64,000 nt of DNA from Halohasta litorea (GTDB taxonomy: Archaea; Halobacteriota; Halobacteria; Halobacteriales; Haloferacaceae), in NCBI RefSeq assembly GCF_024494645.1, contig NZ_JANHDJ010000005.1, positions 248,001 to 312,000 of the forward strand. Reading direction: 5' to 3'. The position numbers and the translations under genes are program-made. The notes beneath the pieces are model-generated. The model was not told the origin of the DNA, searched no databases, and saw only the letters and a program-made list of their open reading frames with translations. Within the stretch, counting starts at the first letter, position 1, and every line of letters starts with the position of its first letter. Of this stretch, positions 1 to 7,775 are shown piece by piece.

Positions 1-161
1 GATTTGCCAGCCGGATCAACGGCGAGTGGGTCATCCATCTCAACGCGAGTTCGGTCGACTACGAGTGTCCGAACTGTGAGACGATCATCGACTCACGGCG
101 GGATGGCTCGGAGCTAACGACCCGACACGAGGGGGGACTACAGTTCAGCAATGCTGACTGA
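1..161 (+). CDS. C-terminal fragment of an unidentified protein
   Basis: An open frame enters from the left edge (first full codon at base 3) and stops with TGA at 159-161, giving the last 52 residues of a protein. The fragment has one CPNC pair, which could be half of a zinc ribbon, followed by an acidic, polar tail typical of haloarchaea. Too little is present to name a family. The frame was read directly from the sequence because it is too short and too partial for standard ORF calling. It is followed after about 220 bases by a membrane-protein gene on the same strand. Confidence 0.5.
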   Translation, partial: FASRINGEWVIHLNASSVDYECPNCETIIDSRRDGSELTTRHEGGLQFSNAD

Positions 162-381
162 GCGTTGGTGTTTGTGGGACGGCTACGCCGAGCCGACCGA
201 CAGCAACGACGCCACGGAACGCTCCAGCAAGCCGTATATGCGTATTTTGAGCAAGAGCCGTGTCCAACTAACTTCGCGGGCGACTCCGTACAGACAGCGG
301 GCTCGGGAGTCGGGTTCTCTCGACATGAGAAACGGACGCTGTCTATATCTCGTTAGCAGACAATACTACAGCAGAGAAGCA

Positions 382-774
382 ATGACACTCAAACCACTCG
401 TTTACGCGCTTGCAGCCGGTCTCGCAGTCTTCCTCGCCGTCGGCGTGGCTGTCACCGAACTCGCCAGCGCGTGGATCGAGTTCTCGCTGTTCGTCGGTCT
501 CCCCGCGGGGATCGTCGCCGGTACGGCCGCCGCGGCAGCGGTGACGTTCGGACTGAGCGGGGGAGCCGACCGGCGACTGCGTCACATCGCCAGCGGGCTG
601 GCTGGCTTCGGAGTCGGCTTCCTCCTCGCCGTCATCGGCCTTGGGGCTCTCGGCGTCGGCGTCGTCCTCAGCATGGGCGTCGCCGTGGTCGTCGGTCTCG
701 TGGCCGCGGTCGTGGGGTACCTCCGTGGACCGACCACGCTCGACCCCACTACGGCCACATCCGAAATCAACTGA
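382..774 (+). CDS. Small haloarchaeal membrane protein, unknown function
   Basis: 130 residues, almost entirely hydrophobic, with about four predicted membrane helices separated by short loops. One loop is basic (near residues 65-70, with RRLR) and the C-terminal tail is polar. I chose the ATG at 382 because the longer in-frame extension back to 151 is low-complexity and basic, unlike a haloarchaeal protein. Nothing in it suggests a catalytic site. It ends 17 bases before the stop of the convergent Nudix gene. Function is unknown; I infer only an integral membrane location. Confidence 0.7.
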   Translation: MTLKPLVYALAAGLAVFLAVGVAVTELASAWIEFSLFVGLPAGIVAGTAAAAAVTFGLSGGADRRLRHIASGLAGFGVGFLLAVIGLGALGVGVVLSMGVAVVVGLVAAVVGYLRGPTTLDPTTATSEIN

Positions 775-790
775 TGGGCCGGTCGACAGG

Positions 791-1291
791 TTACAAATCC
801 GCCTCAACGACCGCCGCAATCGCCTCACAGCCGATCTCAACCGTATCCGAATCGATCTCACTCGCCCGCAGTTCGTCGGCGGTATACCACTCCCAGACAG
901 CCGCCGCTGCTTCGCCGTCGGCGGGGTCGATGGCGCGACTGTCGACTGCCGCAAAATAGACGTGGTCGATGTGCTGGTGGCCCACGGTCCCGTCAGTGTG
1001 AATATTGATATCGTACAGCATCATGTGGGCGGGCTGCGGCAGCACCTCGCCAGCCGGGGCGTCGATGGCTGCGGTCTCCCGCAGGAGGCTCGGTTCGAGG
1101 CCGGTTTCCTCCTGGACCTCGCGGATGCCAGCCTCGTGTGGGAGTTCGTCGCGGTCGACGTGGCCGCCGGGCGGAACCCGAATGCCGAGCCGATCGTGGT
1201 GGTGGAGCGCAGTCGCACCCCTGTTGACGATATACACCGTCGACGTGAAATGGCGGGTCGTCTCCATACGAGCCGTAGCGGGACGGCTCAT
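791..1291 (-). CDS. Nudix hydrolase
   Basis: 166 residues with a complete Nudix box at about residues 42-64: G-x5-E, then REVQEETGL, which provides the Mg-binding glutamates. Enzymes of this fold cleave nucleoside diphosphates linked to another moiety (NDP-sugars, oxidised nucleotides, cofactors). The sequence does not show which substrate is used. A second in-frame ATG at 1267 (METTRHF) is nearly as good a start. A T-rich TTTTTTAAGG element lies on this strand about 40-50 bases upstream and could be the TATA box. The gene is monocistronic and convergent with the membrane protein before it. Confidence 0.87.
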   Translation of the reverse strand: MSRPATARMETTRHFTSTVYIVNRGATALHHHDRLGIRVPPGGHVDRDELPHEAGIREVQEETGLEPSLLRETAAIDAPAGEVLPQPAHMMLYDINIHTDGTVGHQHIDHVYFAAVDSRAIDPADGEAAAAVWEWYTADELRASEIDSDTVEIGCEAIAAVVEADL

Positions 1292-1555
1292 TCAAAGCTA
1301 CCTATTCGGCTATCACACGGTCACGGGAGCCTTAAAAAAGAGTAGCGGCTGCGATATCGTCGTAGTCAGGCAGGTAGTTCGTCGGCGGCGTCCGCCATCG
1401 CTGTCCTCGGCGAGCACTGCGAACTGATTTTTGACCTCTCCGATTGTCTGTCGGGGTGTTCTGTCCAAACCGGATCGTAGCCCTGACAAAGATTTAGGCC
1501 GCTCTACGCGTAGTTTATCCCTATCGCTCCGAGCCTGTTCGATGTCCTGCCGCTG

Positions 1556-2146
1556 GTGGTCGTCATGGTCGCCGGGCCCCAGATCCTGAGTGCGATCTTT
1601 CTGTCGACCGGCGAGGACTGGCGGCGCAACTCCGCGGCGTTCGTCGCCGGGGCCGGGCTCTCAATCGCGCTTGTGGTTACGATCGCCTACGTCCTCGGCA
1701 TTGAGGCCATTGGACTGGGTGCGTCGAACACGACACTCAACGCGATCATCCTCGTCGTGTTGCTGGTTGCGATGGTCGACACCTACCGGACCAGACATGA
1801 AGCCGAACCGCCCGAGTGGATGGGCAAATTGGGAACTGCTAGCCCGCGGTTTTCCGTCCGCCTCGGGTTTCTCTTGTTGGGCTTTTTTCCAACCAATCTG
1901 CTCACATCGGTTGCTGTCGGCTCCTATCTCGCCGCCACCGGTGCACCGTGGGTCGACGCCCTGCCGTTCGTCTTCCTCACGCTCCTTGTCTTGGCACTCC
2001 CCGCGCTCGTCCTCGTAGCCTTCGGTGAGCGCGCCGAGGCGTTCCTTCCGGAGGTCCGCAACTGGATGACGACGAACGCGTGGGTCGTCAACGAAGTCGT
2101 GATCGTCTTCTTTATCGGGCTGGTACTCAGCAATCTGCTGGGGTGA
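1556..2146 (+). CDS. GAP-family (SfLAP-like) integral membrane protein
   Basis: 196 residues with about six membrane helices and the motif VAGPQIxSAIFLxT near the N-terminus, followed by WRRNSAAF. These match the GAP / sulfolipid-1-addressing (Sap) family, inner-membrane proteins thought to help move lipids or small molecules; the haloarchaeal members have no assigned substrate. The start is uncertain. GTG at 1556 is the first standard start codon, but open frame continues upstream to a TAG at 1511-1513, and that upstream stretch (encoding PSLFDVLPL) looks like the missing start of the first helix. It contains no ATG, GTG or TTG, only ATC and CTG codons. Confidence 0.75.
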   Translation: MVVMVAGPQILSAIFLSTGEDWRRNSAAFVAGAGLSIALVVTIAYVLGIEAIGLGASNTTLNAIILVVLLVAMVDTYRTRHEAEPPEWMGKLGTASPRFSVRLGFLLLGFFPTNLLTSVAVGSYLAATGAPWVDALPFVFLTLLVLALPALVLVAFGERAEAFLPEVRNWMTTNAWVVNEVVIVFFIGLVLSNLLG

Positions 2147-2220
2147 CTCCAGTCACCCGGATACTCCGTCGGCTGTGAAGAGACGGTTAATACCGCTGAC
2201 AGCGTACTACCTAATTGATT

Positions 2221-2625
2221 ATGAAGATTAACTGGTCGGCCGTCCTCATCGGCTTCGTTGTAACGCTCGCCCTCGGGTTCATCAGCGGTCTCCTGTACAC
2301 GGGATCGGCGGCCACTGGCGCGCTCAGCTACTGGGGTGTGATCGGGATTCTCGGCGGCCTCGCTGCCGGATACATCGTTGGTGGGAAGATCGGATCGGGC
2401 GCGATCCACGGCGGGCTCGCAACCGTCTTGGGATCGGTCGTCCTGCTCGCGGTCGCTACGGTCACGACCCTGCTGTTCGGCGGCGTGGTGCTGTCGCTCG
2501 GCGTGCTCGGCTTCGGCGTCCTCATGGTCGCCTTCCACGCCATCCCCGGCGCACTCGGTGGTGCGCTCGGCTCGTGGCTGAAGGACCGACGGACTGCCCC
2601 CGAATCTGTGGGCACGCGGGCGTAG
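2221..2625 (+). CDS. Small four-helix membrane protein, DUF5518-like
   Basis: 134 residues starting MKINWSAVLIGF, then four hydrophobic segments rich in Gly and Ala, and a short basic/polar C-terminus (WLKDRR). This layout resembles the DUF5518 proteins common in Halobacteria, which have no known function. The ATG at 2221 is preferred over the TTG two codons earlier. The gene is 75 bases downstream of the GAP-family gene on the same strand, so co-transcription is possible. The family assignment rests on pattern recognition only. Confidence 0.7.
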   Translation: MKINWSAVLIGFVVTLALGFISGLLYTGSAATGALSYWGVIGILGGLAAGYIVGGKIGSGAIHGGLATVLGSVVLLAVATVTTLLFGGVVLSLGVLGFGVLMVAFHAIPGALGGALGSWLKDRRTAPESVGTRA

Positions 2626-2811
2626 ATCCACCGTTGTCGTACCGTCTGTTGTTCCATCACAATCAGTTCCGTCCCTTATTCTATCGGCAGACTGTCGACA
2701 CAGTCGCCAACTACCCCCTTGCCGCTCCACGCCCAATGTCGTCCCGATGATAGTACGGAGTCGACCCTCGGCGCATTGCTTGGGACTCACTGAGCGGAGT
2801 CTCACCACACG

Positions 2812-3933
2812 ATGAGCACTGATGCGAGGCGTTCGCGTCGGTTTCTGCTCGTCGTCGGACTGCTCGCCGGAGCAGTCTCTGCGCTGATCGTCCTCCCATT
2901 TCTCAACTGGATTCTCGTCGCTGTGGTCCTCGCCTATGTGCTCGCGCCGCTGGATCGGCGACTCTCTCGGCGACTCCCGCCCAGCTTCTCGGCGGGGATT
3001 TCGATCACTATCGGCCTGTTCGCGATCGTGCTTCCGGTGCTCGTGGTCCTCGGTGTCGCCGCCAACCAGACGCGCCGACTCATTGCCGGGTTCGACCCGC
3101 AGATCGTCTTCCGGATCGACGACCTGATCGCCGACCGCTTTGGCCTGATGGTCGACGTAACGGACCTCCAGGAGACGCTGTCGGGAGCGATTTCGTCGGG
3201 TGCGCAGGGCGTCGTCGGCAACGTCTTCAGTATTGTCGGTGGGCTTCCGGAACTCTTCATCGGGATCACGGTGATGTTTTTCGTCGTCTACTATCTGCTC
3301 AAGGACGGCGACCGGACGGTGGCGTGGCTCCGCACCGTACTCCCGCTTACCCCCGAAATCAGAGAGGAGTTATTTGACGAAATCAACCTACTGCTCTACA
3401 ACTCGCTGGTCGGGACGGTGGCGGTCGCCGGGGTGCAGGCGATCCTCCTCGGGATCGTGTTCGTCCTCCTCGGGATTCAGAACGTCGTCTTCTGGACGGT
3501 CGTGACGTTCGTCGCGGCCCTGCTGCCGCTCGTCGGGGCCTCGATCATCTGGCTTCCGGCCGTGGTCTATTTCCTCATCGTCGATCGGCTCGTGGCCGCC
3601 GTCGCGCTGTTGGTCTTCGGCGCGGTCGTCATCAGCACGGTCGACAACATCCTCCGACCGATGGTCATGCGACGTGGGGCCCAACTCAGTCCCGTCTTGA
3701 CGATCCTCGGTATCTTCGGCGGGATCGCGCTGTTCGGGTTCGTCGGCCTCTTTGTCGGCCCGATCGTCCTCGGCGTGACCAAACTCCTCGTCGAGATGTT
3801 GGTCCGGGAGTCCTCCGAGACACCTGCGGCCGACGAGCCCCGAGACGAGAACGGTAGCTCACAACCCCCCGCTGTCGACGTTGATGTCGACGACGGTGAT
3901 CCTGGAGCCACCCACAGCGATCCGGAGCCGTGA
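2812..3933 (+). CDS. AI-2E family transporter (PerM-like), first of two
   Basis: 373 residues with the layout of the AI-2E exporter family: N-terminal helix pair (about residues 10-50), a soluble middle part, then a long C-terminal membrane domain with the VVYYLLKDG and FVGPIVLG segments near its two ends. Relatives export autoinducer-2 (TqsA) or act as Na+/H+ antiporters; the substrate in haloarchaea is unknown. A polar, acidic tail of about 40 residues follows the last helix. A second member of the family lies at 15946-16950. A near-perfect palindrome follows the stop codon. Confidence 0.85.
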   Translation: MSTDARRSRRFLLVVGLLAGAVSALIVLPFLNWILVAVVLAYVLAPLDRRLSRRLPPSFSAGISITIGLFAIVLPVLVVLGVAANQTRRLIAGFDPQIVFRIDDLIADRFGLMVDVTDLQETLSGAISSGAQGVVGNVFSIVGGLPELFIGITVMFFVVYYLLKDGDRTVAWLRTVLPLTPEIREELFDEINLLLYNSLVGTVAVAGVQAILLGIVFVLLGIQNVVFWTVVTFVAALLPLVGASIIWLPAVVYFLIVDRLVAAVALLVFGAVVISTVDNILRPMVMRRGAQLSPVLTILGIFGGIALFGFVGLFVGPIVLGVTKLLVEMLVRESSETPAADEPRDENGSSQPPAVDVDVDDGDPGATHSDPEP

Positions 3934-3938
3934 TCGCA

Positions 3939-3955
3939 TGGCTACGACGTAGCCA
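3939..3955. repeat. 17-base palindrome (8-base arms, single central base)
   Basis: TGGCTACG-A-CGTAGCCA reads as an exact inverted repeat with one unpaired centre base. It sits six bases after the stop of the AI-2E transporter gene and about 160 bases beyond the stop of the convergent TFB gene. The one-base centre makes it a poor terminator hairpin, because the loop would have to open by two pairs. A protein-binding site is as likely. Function unknown. Confidence 0.6.
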
Positions 3956-4115
3956 GCGCGTACAACCGCAAGCCAGTAGCAGGGAGATCAATCACGGAAC
4001 ACGGAGTGTCCTCGAATCGCCCGAACAGAGAGTCGACGAGGTGCTGTTCGAGGAGATCGGGGTGGTCGTCACTGCCACAGGATTACTGGCGGACTCGCAG
4101 AAACGAAAAACCGCG

Positions 4116-5102
4116 TTAGGCGACCGACTGCGTCCCCTGATCGGCTTCGAGCAGTTCGTGGTAGCGGTTGCGGATCGTGACCTCGGAGATGTTGGCGACC
4201 TCGCTGACCTGACTCTGGGTGACCTTCTGGTTGGTCAACAGTGAGGCCGCATACACCCCGGCGGCGGCGAGGCCGACCGGCGACTTCCCGCTGTGGACGC
4301 CCTGGGCTTTGGCGGTCGACAGCAGTTCGCGAGCGCGACGCTCGGCCTCGTCGCTCAGTTCGAGATCCGAGGCGAACCGCGGGACGTACTGCTCGGGGTC
4401 GGCTGGCTTGATTTCGAGGGAGAGCTCGCGGGCGATATACCGGTAGGTGCGGGCGATCTCGTCTTTGTCGACCCGCGAGACACTCGTTACTTCGTCGAGA
4501 CTTCGCGGGGTGCCTGCCTGCCGGGCCGCCGCGTACAGCGATGCCGTCGAGACGCCCTCGATGGAGCGACCCGGCAGTAAATCCTCGTCGAGTGCCCGAC
4601 GATAGATTACGGAGGCGGTCTCCCGGACGTTGTCCGGGAGTCCAAGGGCGCTTGCCATCCGGTCGATCTCGCCGAGGGCCTGCTTGAGATTGCGCTCTTT
4701 CGAGTCGCGGGTGCGGAACCGCTCGTTCCAGGTGCGGAGCCGCTGCATCTTCTGTCGCTGCCGCGACGACAGGGATTTGCCGTAGGCATCCCGATCCTGC
4801 CAGCCGATGTTCGTACTCAGGCCCTTGTCGTGCATCATGTTGGTCGTCGGCGCGCCGACACGGGACTTCTGGTCCTTCTCGTTGCTATCGAAGGCACGCC
4901 ACTCGGGGCCGTGATCTATCTCGTCCTCCTCGACGACGAGCCCACAGTCTGCACACACCGTCTCACCGTGTTCGGTGTCGGTCGTGAGGTGGCCCTCACA
5001 TTCCGGACAGCGAAGCGTCTCCTCGGAGTCGGCCGACCGTTCGGTCGATCGGTCGCGCTGTCGGGTGTGCTCGTCGGTAAACGTACGGACGTTATCAGTC
5101 AT
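4116..5102 (-). CDS. tfb: Transcription initiation factor IIB (TFB)
   Basis: 328 residues. An N-terminal zinc ribbon (CPEC...CADC, about residues 25-45) is followed by the B-reader/linker region and two cyclin-like repeats; the segment VTIRNRYHEL near the C-terminus is the recognition helix of the second repeat. TFB bridges TBP on the TATA box/BRE to RNA polymerase and sets the start site. Haloarchaea carry several tfb paralogues that give promoter selectivity; which paralogue this is cannot be told here. I chose the ATG at 5102 (MTDNVRTF); the frame stays open to 5156, but the extra 18 residues are atypical. Confidence 0.95.
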   Translation of the reverse strand: MTDNVRTFTDEHTRQRDRSTERSADSEETLRCPECEGHLTTDTEHGETVCADCGLVVEEDEIDHGPEWRAFDSNEKDQKSRVGAPTTNMMHDKGLSTNIGWQDRDAYGKSLSSRQRQKMQRLRTWNERFRTRDSKERNLKQALGEIDRMASALGLPDNVRETASVIYRRALDEDLLPGRSIEGVSTASLYAAARQAGTPRSLDEVTSVSRVDKDEIARTYRYIARELSLEIKPADPEQYVPRFASDLELSDEAERRARELLSTAKAQGVHSGKSPVGLAAAGVYAASLLTNQKVTQSQVSEVANISEVTIRNRYHELLEADQGTQSVA

Positions 5103-5172
5103 GATTTGATTGATCGTGGGACAGATGGGTCTCCCCCACAGGTCGTTCTGCATCAATATTCACGCACTGAAA

Positions 5173-5190
5173 TAACTTAAAACTACCTTA
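5173..5190 (-). promoter_or_regulatory. Probable tfb core promoter (AT-rich TATA/BRE region)
   Basis: On the minus strand this reads TAAGGTAGTTTTAAGTTA, a TATA-like element within a purine/T-rich stretch, about 75 bases before the tfb start codon. That predicts a transcript start near 5150 and a leader of roughly 50 bases. A second A/T run lies just upstream. Assignment is by position and composition only. Confidence 0.4.
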
Positions 5191-5447
5191 AAAAACCACC
5201 TCCAAAGATTGCGAAAATAGCACGACAGCGCCGGGGTATAGATCATTAACAATACCCCCGATTGCTGCGGGCGGTTTTACGTTCGGCTACCGGCGTCTTG
5301 GTTTGATTGTTGCGCCCAGCCGATCGGGGTGGTACCAGCGCACATATTCTCCGTCAATACACTCTCGATCCGACCAGTAAGCGAGAGTCGTCGGCTGTCG
5401 CGAGAGGGACCGAAACCCTTACTCACGGGCCGCGGTTCGGGGTAAAT

Positions 5448-5726
5448 ATGAGCGATTCGCCCGTCGACCCCGAGGAGGTACGGCACGTCGCCGACCTCGC
5501 TCGGGTCGACCTCGACGATGCGGAACTGGCGGAGTTCAGCGAGCAGTTCGCCGACATCCTGGACTACTTCGAGGCCCTCGACGAGGTGCCCGAAATAGAC
5601 TCCGAGCCCGAACTCGTCAACGTGATGCGGCCCGACGAGGTCCACGACGGGCTCACACAGGAGGAGGCCCTTCGAAACGCCCCCGAAACCGAGGACGGGT
5701 TCTTCAAAGGACCGACCGTCTCATGA
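5448..5726 (+). CDS. gatC: Asp-tRNA(Asn)/Glu-tRNA(Gln) amidotransferase subunit C
   Basis: 92 residues, the usual GatC length, with the conserved core VRHVADLARVDL near the N-terminus and the RPDEV motif about two thirds along. GatC wraps around GatA and stabilises the GatCAB transamidase, which converts misacylated Asp-tRNA(Asn) (and Glu-tRNA(Gln) in some lineages) to the correct amide. The ATG at 5448 starts the conserved region; the longer open frame from 5307 is unsupported. Its TGA overlaps the gatA ATG by four bases (ATGA at 5723-5726), so the two genes are translationally coupled. Confidence 0.92.
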   Translation: MSDSPVDPEEVRHVADLARVDLDDAELAEFSEQFADILDYFEALDEVPEIDSEPELVNVMRPDEVHDGLTQEEALRNAPETEDGFFKGPTVS

Positions 5727-7048
5727 GCAGCGACCACAGCAGTCCCACCGACGACGCGCACGACGGCCCTAGCGACGACACCCACAACGCTTTCATCACC
5801 GACGCCAGCGTCGAGGGAGACGGCGAGGGGCCCCTCGCGGGCAAGACGGTCGCCATCAAGGACAACATCTCGACCGACGGTGTCCGGACGACCTGCGGCT
5901 CGGCGATGCTCGCCGACTACGTCCCGCCGTACAACGCGACCGTGGTCGACCGGGTCCTGGAGGCGGGCGGCACCCTCAACGGCAAGACCAATATGGACGA
6001 GTTCGGGATGGGCGGCACCACCGAAACCTCGGCGTTCGGCCCCGTCGAGAACCCGGTCGATACCGACCACGTTCCCGGTGGGTCCTCGGGTGGCTCGGCC
6101 GCCGCCGTCGCCGCTGGTGAGGCCGACCTCGCACTCGGGACGGATACGGGTGGCTCGGTCCGCAACCCCGCGGCGTTCTGCGGCGTCGTCGGCATCAAAC
6201 CGACCTACGGGCTGGTCTCACGGTACGGGATCGTCGCCTACGCCAACAGCTTAGAGCAGGTCGGCCCGCTGGCAACGACGGTCGAAGACGCCGCCCTGCT
6301 GCTCGATGTGATTTCGGGCCCCGACGACCGCGATGCGACGACTAACGACGGCGGCGCGGATTCAGACTACGCCGCGGCCGCCCACGGCGATGTCGACGGG
6401 CTCACTGTCGGCATCATCACCGACCTCATCGAGGGAGCCGACGACGATGTCGTCGAGACCTTCGAGGCGTCACTCGACGAACTCGAAGCCCAAGGCGCGG
6501 AGATCACCGAAGTTTCGCTGGACTCGCTGGAACACGCCGTTCAGGCCTACTACGTGATCGCCATGTCGGAAGCCTCCTCGAACCTCGCGCGGTTCGACGG
6601 CGTTCGCTACGGTCCCGAGGGCGACCACGAGGGCAACTGGAACGACGCCTTTGCGGCGGTCCGTGAGGAAGGCTTCGGCCCCGAAGTCAAACGCCGCATC
6701 CTCCTCGGCACCTACGCGCTCTCGGCAGGCTACCACGACAAATACTATAAAAAGGCCCAGGACGCCCGAGCGTGGGTCAAACAGGACTTCGACGAGGCCT
6801 TCGAGGATGTCGACGTTCTCGCGTCGCCAACGATGCCCGTCACACCGCCAACCCTCGGTGAGAGTCTCGACGACCCCTTGCAGCTCTACCTGATGGACGC
6901 CAACACGGTGCCGGTCAACCTCGCCAATCTGCCCGCGATCTCGGTCCCGGCGGGCGAGGTCGACGGACTGCCGGTCGGCCTGCAGCTCATCGGCCCCAAA
7001 TTCGGCGAGGAGACGATCATCCGCGCGGCGAGTGCAGCAGAACAGTAA
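5723..7048 (+). CDS. gatA: Asp-tRNA(Asn)/Glu-tRNA(Gln) amidotransferase subunit A
   Basis: 441 residues of the amidase-signature family. The catalytic Lys is in VAIKDNI (residue 47), and the cis-Ser/Ser pair is in the PGGSSGGSAAAVAAG and GTDTGGSVR segments (about residues 118-145). GatA hydrolyses glutamine and passes ammonia to GatB, which amidates the tRNA-bound Asp or Glu. The N-terminal 20 residues are acidic and variable. It overlaps gatC by four bases. gatB is not in the window, so it must be encoded elsewhere. Confidence 0.95.
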   Translation: MSSDHSSPTDDAHDGPSDDTHNAFITDASVEGDGEGPLAGKTVAIKDNISTDGVRTTCGSAMLADYVPPYNATVVDRVLEAGGTLNGKTNMDEFGMGGTTETSAFGPVENPVDTDHVPGGSSGGSAAAVAAGEADLALGTDTGGSVRNPAAFCGVVGIKPTYGLVSRYGIVAYANSLEQVGPLATTVEDAALLLDVISGPDDRDATTNDGGADSDYAAAAHGDVDGLTVGIITDLIEGADDDVVETFEASLDELEAQGAEITEVSLDSLEHAVQAYYVIAMSEASSNLARFDGVRYGPEGDHEGNWNDAFAAVREEGFGPEVKRRILLGTYALSAGYHDKYYKKAQDARAWVKQDFDEAFEDVDVLASPTMPVTPPTLGESLDDPLQLYLMDANTVPVNLANLPAISVPAGEVDGLPVGLQLIGPKFGEETIIRAASAAEQ

Positions 7049-7190
7049 CAGATAGCATTCGTTCACGCAGTCGGCTGCTTTTCTCGATCCCACTGCTCCA
7101 ACAGCAGTGCTCGCCCTAATCCCACAGTGGTTTCAGTACCGCCGCCTAAATCAAGTATAATTGAATTAGTCCAACCTAATTGGGTAAGCT

Positions 7191-7198
7191 TTATTAGG
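7191..7198 (+). promoter_or_regulatory. Probable TATA box of the nrdR-nrdA-nrdB operon
   Basis: TTATTAGG lies in an AT-rich stretch after gatA. An initiation site about 25 bases downstream would fall near 7218, giving a leader of about 66 bases before the nrdR ATG at 7284. The predicted start lies inside the NrdR-box-like element listed next. Confidence 0.4.
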
Positions 7199-7207
7199 GA
7201 ATCCTGA

Positions 7208-7252
7208 ACACCACATATTGGGTTCCACTACCCAAGCCCCCATATACAGGGG
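7208..7252 (+). promoter_or_regulatory. Two NrdR-box-like sites in the nrd leader
   Basis: The first site, 7208-7223 (ACACCACATATTGGGT), agrees with the bacterial NrdR-box consensus ACACWATATATWGTGT at 13 of 16 positions. The second, 7237-7252 (CCCCCATATACAGGGG), agrees at 10 of 16. Their starts are 29 bases apart, close to three helical turns; bacterial NrdR boxes also occur as pairs in helical phase. The region also holds a TTGGGT/ACCCAA inverted repeat (7218-7223 with 7230-7235). Position over the predicted start site suggests repression by the adjacent nrdR product. The consensus is quoted from established work on bacteria; use in haloarchaea is my inference. Confidence 0.5.
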
Positions 7253-7283
7253 TGACAAGCTGGAGGGTCGACGAGTGACATCT

Positions 7284-7775
7284 ATGCACTGCCCCGACTG
7301 TGGTCACGAGCACACGCACGTCATCGACACCGAACCGCACGAATCCGACCTGTCTGTTCGGCGGCGACGCGAGTGCCAACGGTGTTCATTCCGATTTACG
7401 ACGTACGAACGCCCCATGTGGGACGCCCTCCAGGTCAAGAAACGCGACGGCAGCATCGAGCCGTTCAGCCGCGAGAAGCTCCGCGGCGGGATCGAGCGAG
7501 CAGTCGAAAAACGCCCCGTCGACGAGTCGGCCGTCTCCGAGATCGTCGACGCGACCGAAGCCGAACTCCAGGAGCGAAACACACAGATCGTCGCCTCCGA
7601 GCTGATCGGCGATCTCGTCTCCGAGCGACTCAGAGCGGTCGACGGCGTCGCCTACATCCGGTTCGTATCCGTTTATAAGGCGTTCTCGGAGCCCGAGGAG
7701 TTTCGCCGCGAACTGGACGCGGTGCTCGATGCCGAACTCGACGATCACGGTGGACCCGAGACGAACACATCATGA
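7284..7775 (+). CDS. nrdR: Transcriptional repressor NrdR
   Basis: 163 residues. A four-cysteine zinc ribbon at the N-terminus (MHCPDC then CQRC near residue 33) is followed by an ATP-cone domain from about residue 48 (VKKRDGSIEPFSREKL). NrdR senses ATP/dATP through the cone and represses ribonucleotide reductase genes when dATP is high. The ATG at 7284 begins the zinc ribbon exactly as in the family; upstream in-frame residues are not family-like. Its stop overlaps the nrdA start by four bases (ATGA at 7772-7775), so regulator and target are one transcription unit and probably autoregulated. Confidence 0.93.
   Translation: MHCPDCGHEHTHVIDTEPHESDLSVRRRRECQRCSFRFTTYERPMWDALQVKKRDGSIEPFSREKLRGGIERAVEKRPVDESAVSEIVDATEAELQERNTQIVASELIGDLVSERLRAVDGVAYIRFVSVYKAFSEPEEFRRELDAVLDAELDDHGGPETNTS

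Noticed and set aside
1320-1510. Remains of a small protein gene on the minus strand (segments reading RTPRQTIGEVKNQFAVLAEDSDG and YLPDYDDIAAATLF)
   Set aside because: The two protein-like pieces are in different frames, so at least one frameshift would be needed, and I know no family for them. It overlaps the promoter side of the GAP-family gene. Kept only as a note.
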